Assembly: GCA_905250025.1 (NCBI GenBank)
Contig: CAJNOJ010000211.1
Location: 120,047-184,046, forward strand
Direction of reading: 5' to 3'
From: Adineta ricciae
Taxonomy: Eukaryota > Rotifera > Eurotatoria > Adinetida > Adinetidae
Length of the DNA stretch: 64,000 bases
How positions within the stretch are numbered: the first letter of the stretch is position 1; each line of letters opens with the position of its first letter. The notes beneath the pieces are model-generated. The model did no database searches and had not been told where the DNA came from. It saw only the letters and a program-made list of their open reading frames with translations. The position numbers and the translations under genes are program-made. This document shows positions 36,346 through 46,509 of the stretch, in pieces.

Positions 36346-36358
36346 AATAAATGACGTA
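36346..36358 (+). repeat. right target-site duplication of the LINE
   Basis: AATAAATGACGTA, identical to 34657-34669. Confidence 0.85.
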
Positions 36359-36800
36359 AATATAATCATTCTATATTCGAATTAATGAGAGTGCTCAGCA
36401 GAAGAGAAAAATATTTATATCGAACGTCTCACTGCATGCGGAAAAGTTGCAGCAGATAAAAAAATCAATATACAATACTGGCGGGGGCATAAGCTGAAGA
36501 ATATGATTTTGTCGCAAAATAGATTTAAACTAAAAACTAATTGATGGCAAAAACCGACGACACATATCTCATACTAACTGAATCTAGTATGAAAAGCCTA
36601 TCCGCATAGAAGTCCAACAGTATGGTGGTATACACATATCCTGGTATAGCGGTATGATGATGTAATCACATAAGGATATAGCGGCATCTAGTGTCAAGCT
36701 TTAAACTTGAAAATAGTTATTCGCTACGGCCTCTGAATACCGCTCACACCACAATACCAACATATCCTTATATGGCTGTACCGCATATAGCTATTACACA
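36359..36800. other. non-coding, with degenerate short repeats
   Basis: No gene is seen. Between about 36618 and 36800 related words recur in both orientations (CATATCC, GGATATAGCGG, GGTATAGCGGTAT), which may be the worn ends of another small foldback element. The pattern is too diverged to set limits. Confidence 0.4.
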
Positions 36801-36806
36801 ACCGAT

Positions 36807-37153
36807 GTGAAGCTAGCACGAACAAACGATATGTTAGCTAAAAACTTTTTACTAAATATGTCCCCACCATGCAAATTACACCATTAGACTCAGAATTTTA
36901 TTCTGCATCGACTGGTGGCACTTTTATTCACCGGACGAACTTTGGAAAAATTCTATCTGGATTATAAGTAAGCCTAAAGGACATGAACAAAGATATAGAT
37001 AAAAATCTTTGTAAAGTTTGTCCCATGGATAAAAGTACCACTATTCGATACAGAATTAAATTCTGAGTCGAATGGTGTGGTTTGCATGGACGGGACATAT
37101 GTAGTAAAAACGTTTTTAGCTAACATATCGTTTATTCGTGCTGCTAGCTTCAC
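36807..37153. mobile_element. 347-base foldback/MITE-like element with long inverted repeats
   Basis: The left half (36807 to about 36965) and the right half (about 36990 to 37153) are reverse complements at roughly 80 percent identity over about 155 bases. Termini are GTGAAGCTAGC and GCTAGCTTCAC; internal matches include AACGATATGTTAGCTAAAAAC and CCATGCAAA. A direct repeat ACCGAT flanks it (36801-36806 and 37154-37159); the match extends to ACCGATGTG because the next bases agree, so the true target duplication is 6 to 9 bases. It has no coding capacity and would be mobilised by a transposase elsewhere. Superfamily is not assigned. Confidence 0.8.
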
Positions 37154-37159
37154 ACCGAT

Positions 37160-37950
37160 GTGGTCGTGAATTTCTGAGCGGTTCCGGTAGAAACCCGATA
37201 AATCCAGTCACCGGATCCACTCATCGGAAATACTACTTCCGTGAAATCTCCGGAATACCACGGAACCGGTCGGATTGTTCGACCTGGGTATGTGCAACTT
37301 TTAGCGGTACGTAATTTCATATGCTCACATAATTCATCTAATGATTAGCTTTCGTCAATAGAGACGTTTTTTCACTAAAATTTGTGAATGGTTGAAGTTT
37401 TGTTTTGGAATTTCTATCCGAATTATTGTGGGCATAATCAGCTCAATTATTATCATCATACTCTTGGTCTCGTATTGGAAATTCATCCAGTATTTAGGTA
37501 ACTTATTTCAACACCTTTTTTTTTAAATTTTACTTCTTTCTTTTAAGGACAAAATTATTTTCCTGAAAGGAAAATAATAAAATATGCGAACAAAACCGAT
37601 TTATAACTGGATAGTACTTTTTTCATCGTTTTTTTGTACAAAAATAAACGTGAGAAGAAGAAAATATTTTCTTTAAATATGAACCCAGATTCAAATGAAA
37701 ACCTGACCATTGTAAACGAATACATGCGGTGAAGCCAATCGAGGTACATAGATTCACAATGAAAAACAGATCCATAGAGGGATAGATTAAAATTACAGTT
37801 TATTATAAAAATTTACTGATATTGTTCAATTTATTTCATCTTCTGTTCGGATCGCATACATTCCAATAAGAGTTTTAATCGAAGATTTTATTAATAAATT
37901 TAAATTCCCGACCAATTCCGTCCTGCACTTGTCAACGTAATTCCTTGGTT
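37160..37950. other. non-coding, 790 bases
   Basis: The first 130 bases are GC-richer, with CCGG-containing partial palindromes (ggttccgg, ccggaacc) of unknown origin. A hydrophobic plus-strand frame around 37400-37495 followed by a gtaact donor-like site has no partner exon that I can see. The rest is AT-rich. Confidence 0.4.
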
Positions 37951-39781
37951 TCAACACGATGCACGCTCATTCAATGAAAGTGAATAAAGATTTCTTTGTC
38001 TCAATGATGCAAATGCAGGAATGCGACCAAAACCACTATCTGTGCTAATCAAATGTTGTTCACATAAACTAAACAGGAACATGTGAAAAACTCCCAATTG
38101 TAGAGCAAGTAAACGATTGTTTGTATATTGAATATGTAAAACAGGTTTGGAATCGGATAAAATATATAAACGATCGTTTTTCAATCGTGATTGACTTTGA
38201 AGTGACAATGACCAACGTTTCAAAGCAGATCGACGAATTTCATAGCTATCGGACATGAGAAAAACAACTGGAATGACGTTCGACTGTTGATTTTGATGAA
38301 TTAAATCCAAAGTACAATTGAGATAATTTTCAACTCGTCCGAGAAGACGCTTTTCTTGAGTGTCATTCAAGAGTTGATCTGTCAACTTTCGCTGCATTGT
38401 TGCGTCTCCTGCACGAATTTGAACACCAATGGTGAAAAAATTGGGCGATAAAAGAATTTGAAGAATTTCGTGTGATGAATGATCAAATGAATTCAATTTT
38501 GTACTCGATAAAGCAACTCTTTGCACGATTTCCGATAGTTTATAAGCGAAAAACGAATGATAAAGACAACCAAAGATATTGTTCGTATTCATTTTTAGAT
38601 CTTCGGTTAGAAATTTCCGGTAAACACTAGTTTTTGAGTCGATTGTTTGAATAACACCACCTGTGTGTCCTTTGAAAATGAGAACGCGTTCGGGAAATTG
38701 TTGATCATAGTCATAATCTTTGAGATATCGATCAAATGAAAACGATTGCACTTTTTTTGAAAAATTGAATTTCTCAAATAAAAATGCGAATGCCTGATGA
38801 TCAGAATTTAAACTTAACTGAAATATCTCATGAAAATCTGGCCAGTCTTCATCGAAAATAAATAAACGTTTCGTTAATAAAGCAACAAAATATGTTGAAA
38901 TCAAATGAATAAATCGATCAGCAATACCAGTCAACTGTTTTTCATAAATTAAGAATCGAATATCATGTTTAAGAACCTCATTTCGTTGTTCATCGTTTGT
39001 TTTGCTTTTTTGATTGAAAAGAAGAACAGTCGTGATGTTCTTATGCCATTGTTGATAATCGAATACCCAATCGTGAAATTGTTTTGAACATACAGAGCAA
39101 TTCTTTGCTCTTTCAAATGGAACAAGTTCTCGTTGTTCAATAGTGAATAAATCCAACCACTTAGACAGAGAATTTTGTTCGTGAACAAATAAATCTTGAG
39201 AAGAACAATGAATGAGAATATTTTGGTCCAAACGTTCATTAGACGGTGGCCATTGTGGCCAAGAGATGATTGCTATGATGAGACCAAAGTTGGAGGAAAT
39301 AAAACTGAAAATCAGATGGAAATAATTCATGCAGACTAATCGAGATTATGTCCGAATTGATTCTCAAGATAGACAATGAACACGTGGCTTGGTTTGAGAA
39401 AAGATTTAATTGTTTGGAATTATTTAAATAGAATGTGAGAGAAATGTCACATATTGAACGAGAAATCTGAGATTTTTGTGCACATGTAATGTTGAGATGG
39501 AATACATTAACTGGTGAATTGTGTGAAAAGTTCGAAAAATATTCTCTCGAAAGAGACGTTAAATTGATTTTCAATGATATTCGATGATTAAGAAATTTTG
39601 GAAGAAATGAAGTTGCTCTTAGAAAAGATAACCGTTGTTCATATAAATGAAGGTAAGTATTCGATTTTTCAAATAACTTCACAGAGATTCCTTGCATTGG
39701 GAAACGATAATAGAATATAAACAATATTGATAAACTAAACAGAAGTATTTTAAATATACTTCGATTTCGTTGATTGAACAT
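37951..39781 (-). CDS. fucosyltransferase-like type II membrane glycosyltransferase
   Basis: Two exons, 39375-39781 and 37951-39304, join in phase across a 70-base GT-AG intron to give 586 residues. The start at 39781 (MFNQRNRSIFK) is followed at once by a membrane anchor ILLFSLSILFIFYYRF, giving Golgi type II topology; Met at 39796 is an alternative. Catalytic-domain features are ITGIADRFIHLISTYF-like donor region (QLTGIADRF), FGCLYHSFF, the arginine motif TIGVQIRAGD typical of GT11/GT23/GT37/GT65 fucosyltransferases, VVFLMSDSYEIRR, and STDSGFGRIPAF near the end. It appears closest in plan to plant and bacterial alpha-1,2-type enzymes. Acceptor is unknown. The splice join is inferred from phase only; the long second exon alone would lack an anchor. 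Confidence 0.6.
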
Positions 39782-39796
39782 CTTCAGGAATATCAT

Positions 39797-40413
39797 AACG
39801 CAGCAAAGAAAACAACGATATGAAAGGACGGAGTCAAATATGAGGTTGTTAACGCCACGCCGTCTTCCACAGCAATTTCGTTTTCTCACCTGAGAGTTGA
39901 TTCTTCTTTAGTTTAATCGTCTAAGAATAGTCTATGATGATATATAAATAGAAAAAAAGTCAGGTTGATAGTCGCTCGATGATGTCATAAACATTTCTAC
40001 ATGTAGAGGAAAAAGAACAAAAATCGTTTAGGACCTATTAAATATTGGTAATGTACATGAAAAATGAGATAAAGTTATTTGATAAAGATATAAAGCACTC
40101 CATTAATTATAAAGATTGACTATTTAGAATATTCTACATGAACATTCCTTTATCAATTCATGGCGATTTAGTTTATACCATCGATATCTGAATGAAAATA
40201 GTTACTAAATTTGAGTTCGAATACAAATGGAGGTTTCACAAATAAATCCTAGCATAAAAATCATGCTAGAGAAAAAGGCATAGTTTTAATTATTCATACC
40301 TATAGTTCATATTCACACATAGGTATGCTTGTATATGTGAGATATATTTAAGTACTTAGTGATGGTATATTTATTGAAATGGGAATATGGGAAAGTATCG
40401 TTCGAACTATCGA
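39797..40413. other. intergenic, about 600 bases
   Basis: The upstream region of the fucosyltransferase-like gene and the 3' flank of the third cysteine-rich gene. AT-rich, no ORF or repeat of note. Confidence 0.4.
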
Positions 40414-41367
40414 TTACGAACAATATTTAAAGAAAATCGTATTGATTAGGAGAAGAAACAGTAAGATTAATGAAGTGTAGAGTTTTGTTGAAGCTGTTGA
40501 ACAAGTCGTCGTTGTCGTTTTCTTCTCTGTTGTTGTTGCTGTTCTTCTTATCATTGTTGTTCTTCTCATCGTTGTTGTTTTAACTGTTGTTTCGTCATCT
40601 GGAGAATTTGTTAATTTAATCGTTTTGAATAATTTATTCATATTGACTCTTTCCCACATAAAAAGAAAAATTTTACTATCAGTGAGTTTGCTATTGCAAT
40701 AATAAGTTCTACACAAATAAATAAACGTATATTCAGTAGTAACGCTTTGTTTATTTATTTTAGCGAACATTTCAAGTTCGACATATGGTGGTCTCACGGT
40801 GGCTACGCACTGAGCCGAGCGAACATCTGGTAACTTTCTGTTGAGACATGTGAAACCATGACAATCTTTTAGTTGATACTCATTAAACCACTGAAAACAT
40901 GAAATAGATTGACTGCCTGTTTGCGTATGTAGGAGATCTTGAAGCCTTTTTCGTACATTACTGTACGATTTTCCTTCTGATAACATCCATCGTACGGTAC
41001 TTATTGTGTATTCCAAATCACATACATGTGTTGTACATTTTCCTTGCACTGTGGTCACTAACGATGTGTTCCGAACTAACTCAACGACGGTTTTCACGAC
41101 TATCTGATCAGCTTCAACTTTGGGTGGACGTGAATATCGAACTATAACTTGATGTGTTGTGTGTAAAAGGGATAGATTGAACGAACAAAATGATACTTGT
41201 TGGGTACGATTAATCAAACGCGATGTTAAGTTTTGGATTTGCTCGTCTAAGTTTGTGTCATTGAGTTGAATTTGAAAATCTTTTACATTGGTGAGACATC
41301 CCACTTGATCACTAGTTCTGACCAAGAAAACTAAGAGGAAAGTGGAAATTATGTGTATGTAGAGCAT
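40414..41367 (-). CDS. secreted cysteine-rich protein, likely GPI-anchored (paralogue 3, intronless)
   Basis: A continuous 317-residue frame with the architecture of the pair at 7.4-9.9 kb: signal peptide (MLYIHIISTFLLVFLVRT), a first cysteine half ending KCTTHVC, a second half with SCFQWFNEYQLKDCHGFTCL and the closing FIYLCRTYYCNSK, a threonine-rich stalk (about residues 262-300) and a hydrophobic C-terminus (LYTSLILLFLLLINTIFF). Sequence identity to the other two is low; the shared plan and the cysteine spacing of the second half are the evidence. Unlike the others it has no intron at the conserved phase-1 position. Function unknown. Confidence 0.65.
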   Translation of the reverse strand: MLYIHIISTFLLVFLVRTSDQVGCLTNVKDFQIQLNDTNLDEQIQNLTSRLINRTQQVSFCSFNLSLLHTTHQVIVRYSRPPKVEADQIVVKTVVELVRNTSLVTTVQGKCTTHVCDLEYTISTVRWMLSEGKSYSNVRKRLQDLLHTQTGSQSISCFQWFNEYQLKDCHGFTCLNRKLPDVRSAQCVATVRPPYVELEMFAKINKQSVTTEYTFIYLCRTYYCNSKLTDSKIFLFMWERVNMNKLFKTIKLTNSPDDETTVKTTTMRRTTMIRRTATTTEKKTTTTTCSTASTKLYTSLILLFLLLINTIFFKYCS

Positions 41368-41428
41368 TTAACTGAGGAAAGTAGACGTTGTTATTTCTTG
41401 TTCGTCGATAACAATCACGTTTTACTCT

Positions 41429-41719
41429 ATGTCAAATAGATCAAAGCATGACTTTTCTTCTCTCAAGAATATTTATCAGGAAAGAATTACTAAGAAGTTG
41501 GAGAATTATGATATAACGATCCTTTCAGTGAATAACATCGCGAAGTTCAGACAAGAAATATTCGAGTATGCTGCTCACTTTACCGACATCATAAACTGTC
41601 CATTTTTTACTGACAACAAAAGAATAAGAAGTTTAATGAAAGATGAAATTGATGATGATTTTGACATTGTTATCACTTCTGGAGAAGTCGCGACAAATGT
41701 TAAGATTATCGACGTTTGA
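41429..41719 (+). CDS. small hypothetical ORF
   Basis: A 96-codon frame starting MSNRSKHDFSSLKNIYQER and containing FRQEIFEYAAHFTDIINCPF. It is not recognised. It sits just upstream of, and divergent from, cysteine-rich paralogue 3. An overlapping frame continues to 41831 (CRSIRFKYSAHIELTPH), so this may be a decayed longer gene. Composition is coding-like, but nothing else supports it. Confidence 0.3.
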   Translation: MSNRSKHDFSSLKNIYQERITKKLENYDITILSVNNIAKFRQEIFEYAAHFTDIINCPFFTDNKRIRSLMKDEIDDDFDIVITSGEVATNVKIIDV

Positions 41720-41957
41720 TCATCTGAAAGATTCGATATGTCGATCTATTAGGTTCAAATATTCTGCTCATATTGAACTAACTCCACATAATCTCAATGA
41801 TATCAGTGTCAGTTGCCTTGCTGTTGAATAAATTCGTTCTGTGTGAATAATTTAAAAATATGTTTAACGATTGGTTTTTTTGTGGTTGCCTTCGAGTTTT
41901 CACACAATGAGGAATCCGTTTTACTTTAAAACAAAGTTGTAATGACAAGGAATTGCT

Positions 41958-44900
41958 TCAAAAATAGTCGTTGCACGAACATTGTCCATTCGTGTAAAAA
42001 TGATGAATTCGATTAGCATCGCGCACAACAATTTCACACTGACGAATCATCGCAATTAATTTGGTGACTGCATCTAAAGAAATGAAAGAAAAAATGAGAA
42101 TTGCACACGGAAAGCATCACTTACGACAATCACTACATATGCGAAGGTTTTTTCTTAATTGTATCCTTGTTGTTTTTGGATTCAACACAAAATTCCATGC
42201 AATCGCTAAACGTTCACTATGGCCATTAAGTACAGATTCGACAGTTTCATCTTCATTGAGCACACGTGTGATACAGCTTGAGTCATATGCGTGGTTGTGT
42301 TCAACAAGTACTTCGGAGATTTTCTCTAACTCAGCATAAATTTCATTAGAGCGAGGATGCGACCGGTCATGCGCTCGAAATTCCTTTGAAAATTTTGGCT
42401 TTTTAAAAATATATAATGAAAATTGAAGACTCACAAATACTTCTCCATTGATCGTAGTCCATGATAAACCAATTTTCTTTTTAGCACCCGATTTGCTCAA
42501 CTTACTGCGAATATCTGATGCCTTTTCACTTTCTCCTGTCGACGCATACACGTTGGCCAGAAGAATTGTCGCTGCAGCGAGCGAATCTTTATCTCGAGGA
42601 AACAGTTTCTGCATTCTATCATGAATTCTTTGTGATAATTCAGTGTTCCTTGAATTTCTTGCACCAGATAATATTGCAGCTATAAACAAGACAGTCTGTT
42701 GTTAATATCCTTTTGAGACTGTAATCGCAGTTTTACAATTTATATTAAACAATACTCACTGTACATAGGTAGGAGAGGTGGATTAAATCGCTCATATTCA
42801 TTAATTAGTTGTTGAGATTCTTCAAGACATGACGCACGACTTAAGCAGTCAATCTGAATGAAAAAATAACCATAATAAATACCGAAGAATTTCAGAATAA
42901 ATAGTTGTTCTTTACCATTGCACAATAGATTTTCTCAGTCTTTACTGGAATATTGCCAAAAATTGCACGAGCATCATTCACCAACCCAGAATGTGAACAA
43001 GCATTCAGTACACAAATGTTTGTCACTTCACTGACAAACTCTTTAGACATTTGATGGTAAAGTTCAACAGCTTCGTTGCCATATCCATTTAAACCAAAAC
43101 AATGGACTAAAAGAGGAAGAATCACGAGAAAAATTTGCAAAAGTGTTTGCATAATACCAACTCATTGCTGTGTATGTAACGTAGTTTTCATCACGAACTT
43201 TTCCAAATATTTTCTTCGCTTCATCGACTTGACCAACTCTTCCCTTAAATCAATAGTCTGTTTGAAAACAAAGATCAATAATCAAACAATGTTTTCACAT
43301 ACCCACATGTCGATTAGTGCACATGCAACATGATTGTCATTCGGAATACCACATGGAAATTTCTTGATATACAACTGACACAAGGAGTAATCACCTATCA
43401 TTGATAATGCTTTAATCAAATACAGACAAACTACAATATCTTTTTCGATCATATCAATTGTCATTTGATCAAATAAGCGCAGTGTTTTCCATGGTGATTC
43501 ATCGTTATTATATCCGTTCATTATAGCTACATACACAGACGATGTTCTCTTTTCTGATCGCTTGAATACGGACTCCGCTTCAGTGATACTGCCACATTTT
43601 ACCAAAGCATCGATTAGTGAACTAAGAACAAGTGAGTTGGAATGATACGACGTTGGCATTGACTTCAAAACTTCTCGGACCGACTGTAATGCTTGTTTTG
43701 TCTTTAAATGTGCACAAGCATTAAAAAAGATGATGATGTTCACCTCATCAGGATCTTCAATTTTAACAAACAGGTCTATCGCCTTAGTAGCCAAACCATT
43801 CAGCACATAGCCTAAAGAAATGTTTTCTTTTTTCTTGTATGTTATATAGAAAAAGTCCTCTTCACCCTTCATCATAGCTCCGTACATTGGCGATGTTTTC
43901 CTTGGTACCGTTCCAAATAATTTTTCAGCGTCTTCGACAGCTTTGCATTTCATCAATGCGTCTAGCAATGAGGTCAATAATCGAGGATTCGAATAATAGG
44001 ATTTCGGCATTCTTCTCAATGCCTGCTTAATAATATCTAATGATTCTTTCGTGCGAAGATGAGCACATGCATTAAACAGAACAATCATAATAACATCATT
44101 CGGTTCTCGAATTTGCTTGAAGAGATCAATTGTTTTATTCATCTGGTTATTCTCTACATAACCTAGAAGAAAAGATTGTGTTGAATAGAAGCCGATTAAA
44201 TGATAACAATACTTACCCTTCATCATAGCACCATACATCGGTATTGTTTTATTGGATAAATCTTCGAAAATCGATTCAGCCTCAGTAACCCCGCCGCATT
44301 TCATCAATGCATCTAGTAATGAAGTTACTATGATCGGATTCATATGAAATGCTTTTGGCACGTGTTTGAAAGCATTTTGTGTCATAACTAAAGCCTCTCG
44401 CGTTCCTAATTGTGCGCAAGCGTTGAAGAAAAGATTCACATGCACTTCACCAGGTTTATCCAATTGATTGAAAAGATCGATTGCTTTCATAGGTTCGTTA
44501 TTCTCTAAATAGCCTGCAGACAAGATGTAAAACATACACGTTAACATTCGGATGTTGTATATTACCTTTAATCATCGCACCATACATCGCTGATGTTTTC
44601 TTTGCAATTTTTCCAAATATCCTTTCAGCATAAACGACGTCACCACATTTCATAAATACATCCAATAGAGATGCTCTGATATATAAGTTTGAATGAAATG
44701 ATTTTGGCATTTTTCTCAAAATCTGCTTTGCTGAAACCGAAGCTTCACGCGTTCCCAATTGTGCACAAGCATTCAAGAACAGATTCACAGCTATTTCACC
44801 AGGATTTTCGATTGTATTGAAAACGTCAATTGCCTTTTGTGCATGATTATTCGTTAAATAACCTGAAGCGAAGAGTCTGATTTGAAACGATCATGAAGAA

Positions 44901-45378
44901 ATCAACAAGTCATCACCTTTCATCAACGCCCCATACATTGGCAATGTCCTATTTGCTGTTTTCTCAAATAACACCTCAGCTTGCGCTACATTTCCACATT
45001 GCACTATTAAATCAACAATGAAACTATAAGAAAACTGACTAGCTCTCGAAAGTTACTGTACATATGAATCAAGGATACTAGTATGTACACATCCTTGTCG
45101 ACACGAGAGAAAACCATTTCATGAATTATTTTGCCACGTTTGATATCACCTAGATGCGCACATGCTTTTAATACTTGTGTGATAACTAAGTTGTAACATG
45201 TTTGAGCACTGTTGTTTTTGTTGTGATGATCGAACAGTTCGAGAACTTTTTTAAACTGTTTGTTATCGTTGTGCAGTTTCATCTGTTTTCCTAATTCGAA
45301 ATCAGACCGGAGATTGGATGCAGTTCGAAGGAAGATAGTGAACGACACTGAAGGAAAATTTGATAATTTTGTCAACAT
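41958..45378 (-). CDS. PPR-DYW protein, plant-type organelle RNA editing factor (copy 2)
   Basis: The start at 45378 (MLTKLSNFPSVSFTIFLRTA) gives a mitochondrial-type leader; codons upstream lack an ATG. A long PPR array follows. Exons 44566-44862, 44217-44513 and 43866-44162 are each exactly 297 bases, begin and end in phase 1, and each encode a 99-residue unit of the form Y(L/V)xNN...A(I)DLF...MKCG...MYGAM(M/I)KG. Exon 43811 starts the same way but reads through the next boundary. Then come PPRs with CVLNACSHSGLVNDARAIF, E/E+ motifs (LANVYASTGESEKASDIRSK, IGLSWTTINGEVF, RSHPRSNEIYAELEKI) and the DYW deaminase: HSERLAIAWNFVL (HxE), RICSDCR (CxxC) and CSCNDYF at the end. The gene looks intact and is the longer homologue of copy 1. 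Expected role is C-to-U editing or binding of mitochondrial transcripts. Confidence 0.9.
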
Positions 45379-46509
45379 GGATAGAGATATGTGTTTCAAG
45401 AAGCTATGATGTTGCTTCAGGATCAGAATCGTCACGAAAATAAGAGTGAATAAAACGCTATTGATTAGCCACACTGAAGGCCGGAAATATAGTTTTCATT
45501 CGTCTGTTGAATTGAATAGAAGTAATTAGTTGAACTACATTGGATATTGGATATGATCGGATAGCGACATAACTCAAACCCGTATTATTTCTTTGTTGTG
45601 TTGCAAGAACATCGAAGTATTTCTTGGTTGTGTGTAGTGCTGACATCTGCGAACACGGATTAAAAGATGAGCCTTGCTTGAATTTCAAGTTCAAACGTAT
45701 TTGTTTCTGCAACTTTTCTATAATTACGTGAAATAAATTCGACTGTGCAGTACAAACGAACCGATTTTTTTGCTATTCACTGCAACTGCACATAATTTGA
45801 AGTTTTTGTTCATACAGTATCTGATAGATGCGAAGAAATATAAGTTTTCGTAGGAATACATCATCAGGTAATATGCGTAACCAGAGACTGTTGTTAATGA
45901 TAAGTGACAAATAAAAGCATTTTCCTAGCTATCTCTGTCAGATTGTCTGATACCATCGGCCCCGAATAGGCGATAAACAATGAAATTCAGTTTCGGGTTT
46001 CAATTGACGCATGTTTTGAATTTGAGAGAATGCTTTTGAGATCTCTGTCAGATATGGTTGAACAGTGATTGGTGAATAGGCTGCTTAGTACAACCAACGC
46101 TTCTTGAATAACTTTCGGCAAAAGCTAGAGAAATATCATTGCAAACTTCTAGAAGTTTACAAATAGTGAAAGAAAAAGGAGAAGACTATTTTCATTGTAT
46201 GGATTATCCTAGCCAAACTTATATAACAAATTTTATTTTGTTCATCTTATTACAAGACAACAGAAGAAAAAAGAATCATCAACGAAATAATCTATATGCA
46301 GGCGATGGTCTTACAGAAAAAAAGCAAGCAAATTTGAGCCGAGATATTTCATACATTTTTCTCGCTCAAATCAGGAAAAACACGTTTTCATCTTTGGTTT
46401 TCTTTTTACAAAACACTCAGAAAAAAAAAGAAAAAGATATTGACTGTGACTAGAACAAATTTTTTCTTGTATTAAAACTAAATCCATATGGTACAAAAAC
46501 AAGACAGTG
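45379..46509. other. intergenic, 1.1 kb
   Basis: The region between the PPR-DYW copy 2 start and the SMC6 stop. Short frames on both strands lack any family resemblance. The word ATCTCTGTCAGAT occurs near 45931 (as ctatctctgtcagatt) and 46041, a weak direct repeat. Nothing else is seen. Confidence 0.4.

Noticed and set aside
37380-37500. hydrophobic frame followed by a donor-like gtaact, possible lone membrane exon
   Set aside because: No acceptor-led partner exon or start codon can be connected; low-complexity AT sequence readily gives Ile-rich frames.
45458-45712. 84-codon minus-strand frame upstream of PPR-DYW copy 2
   Set aside because: It overlaps the upstream end of the first PPR exon frame, lacks PPR features and cannot be spliced to the PPR gene in phase with a convincing site.
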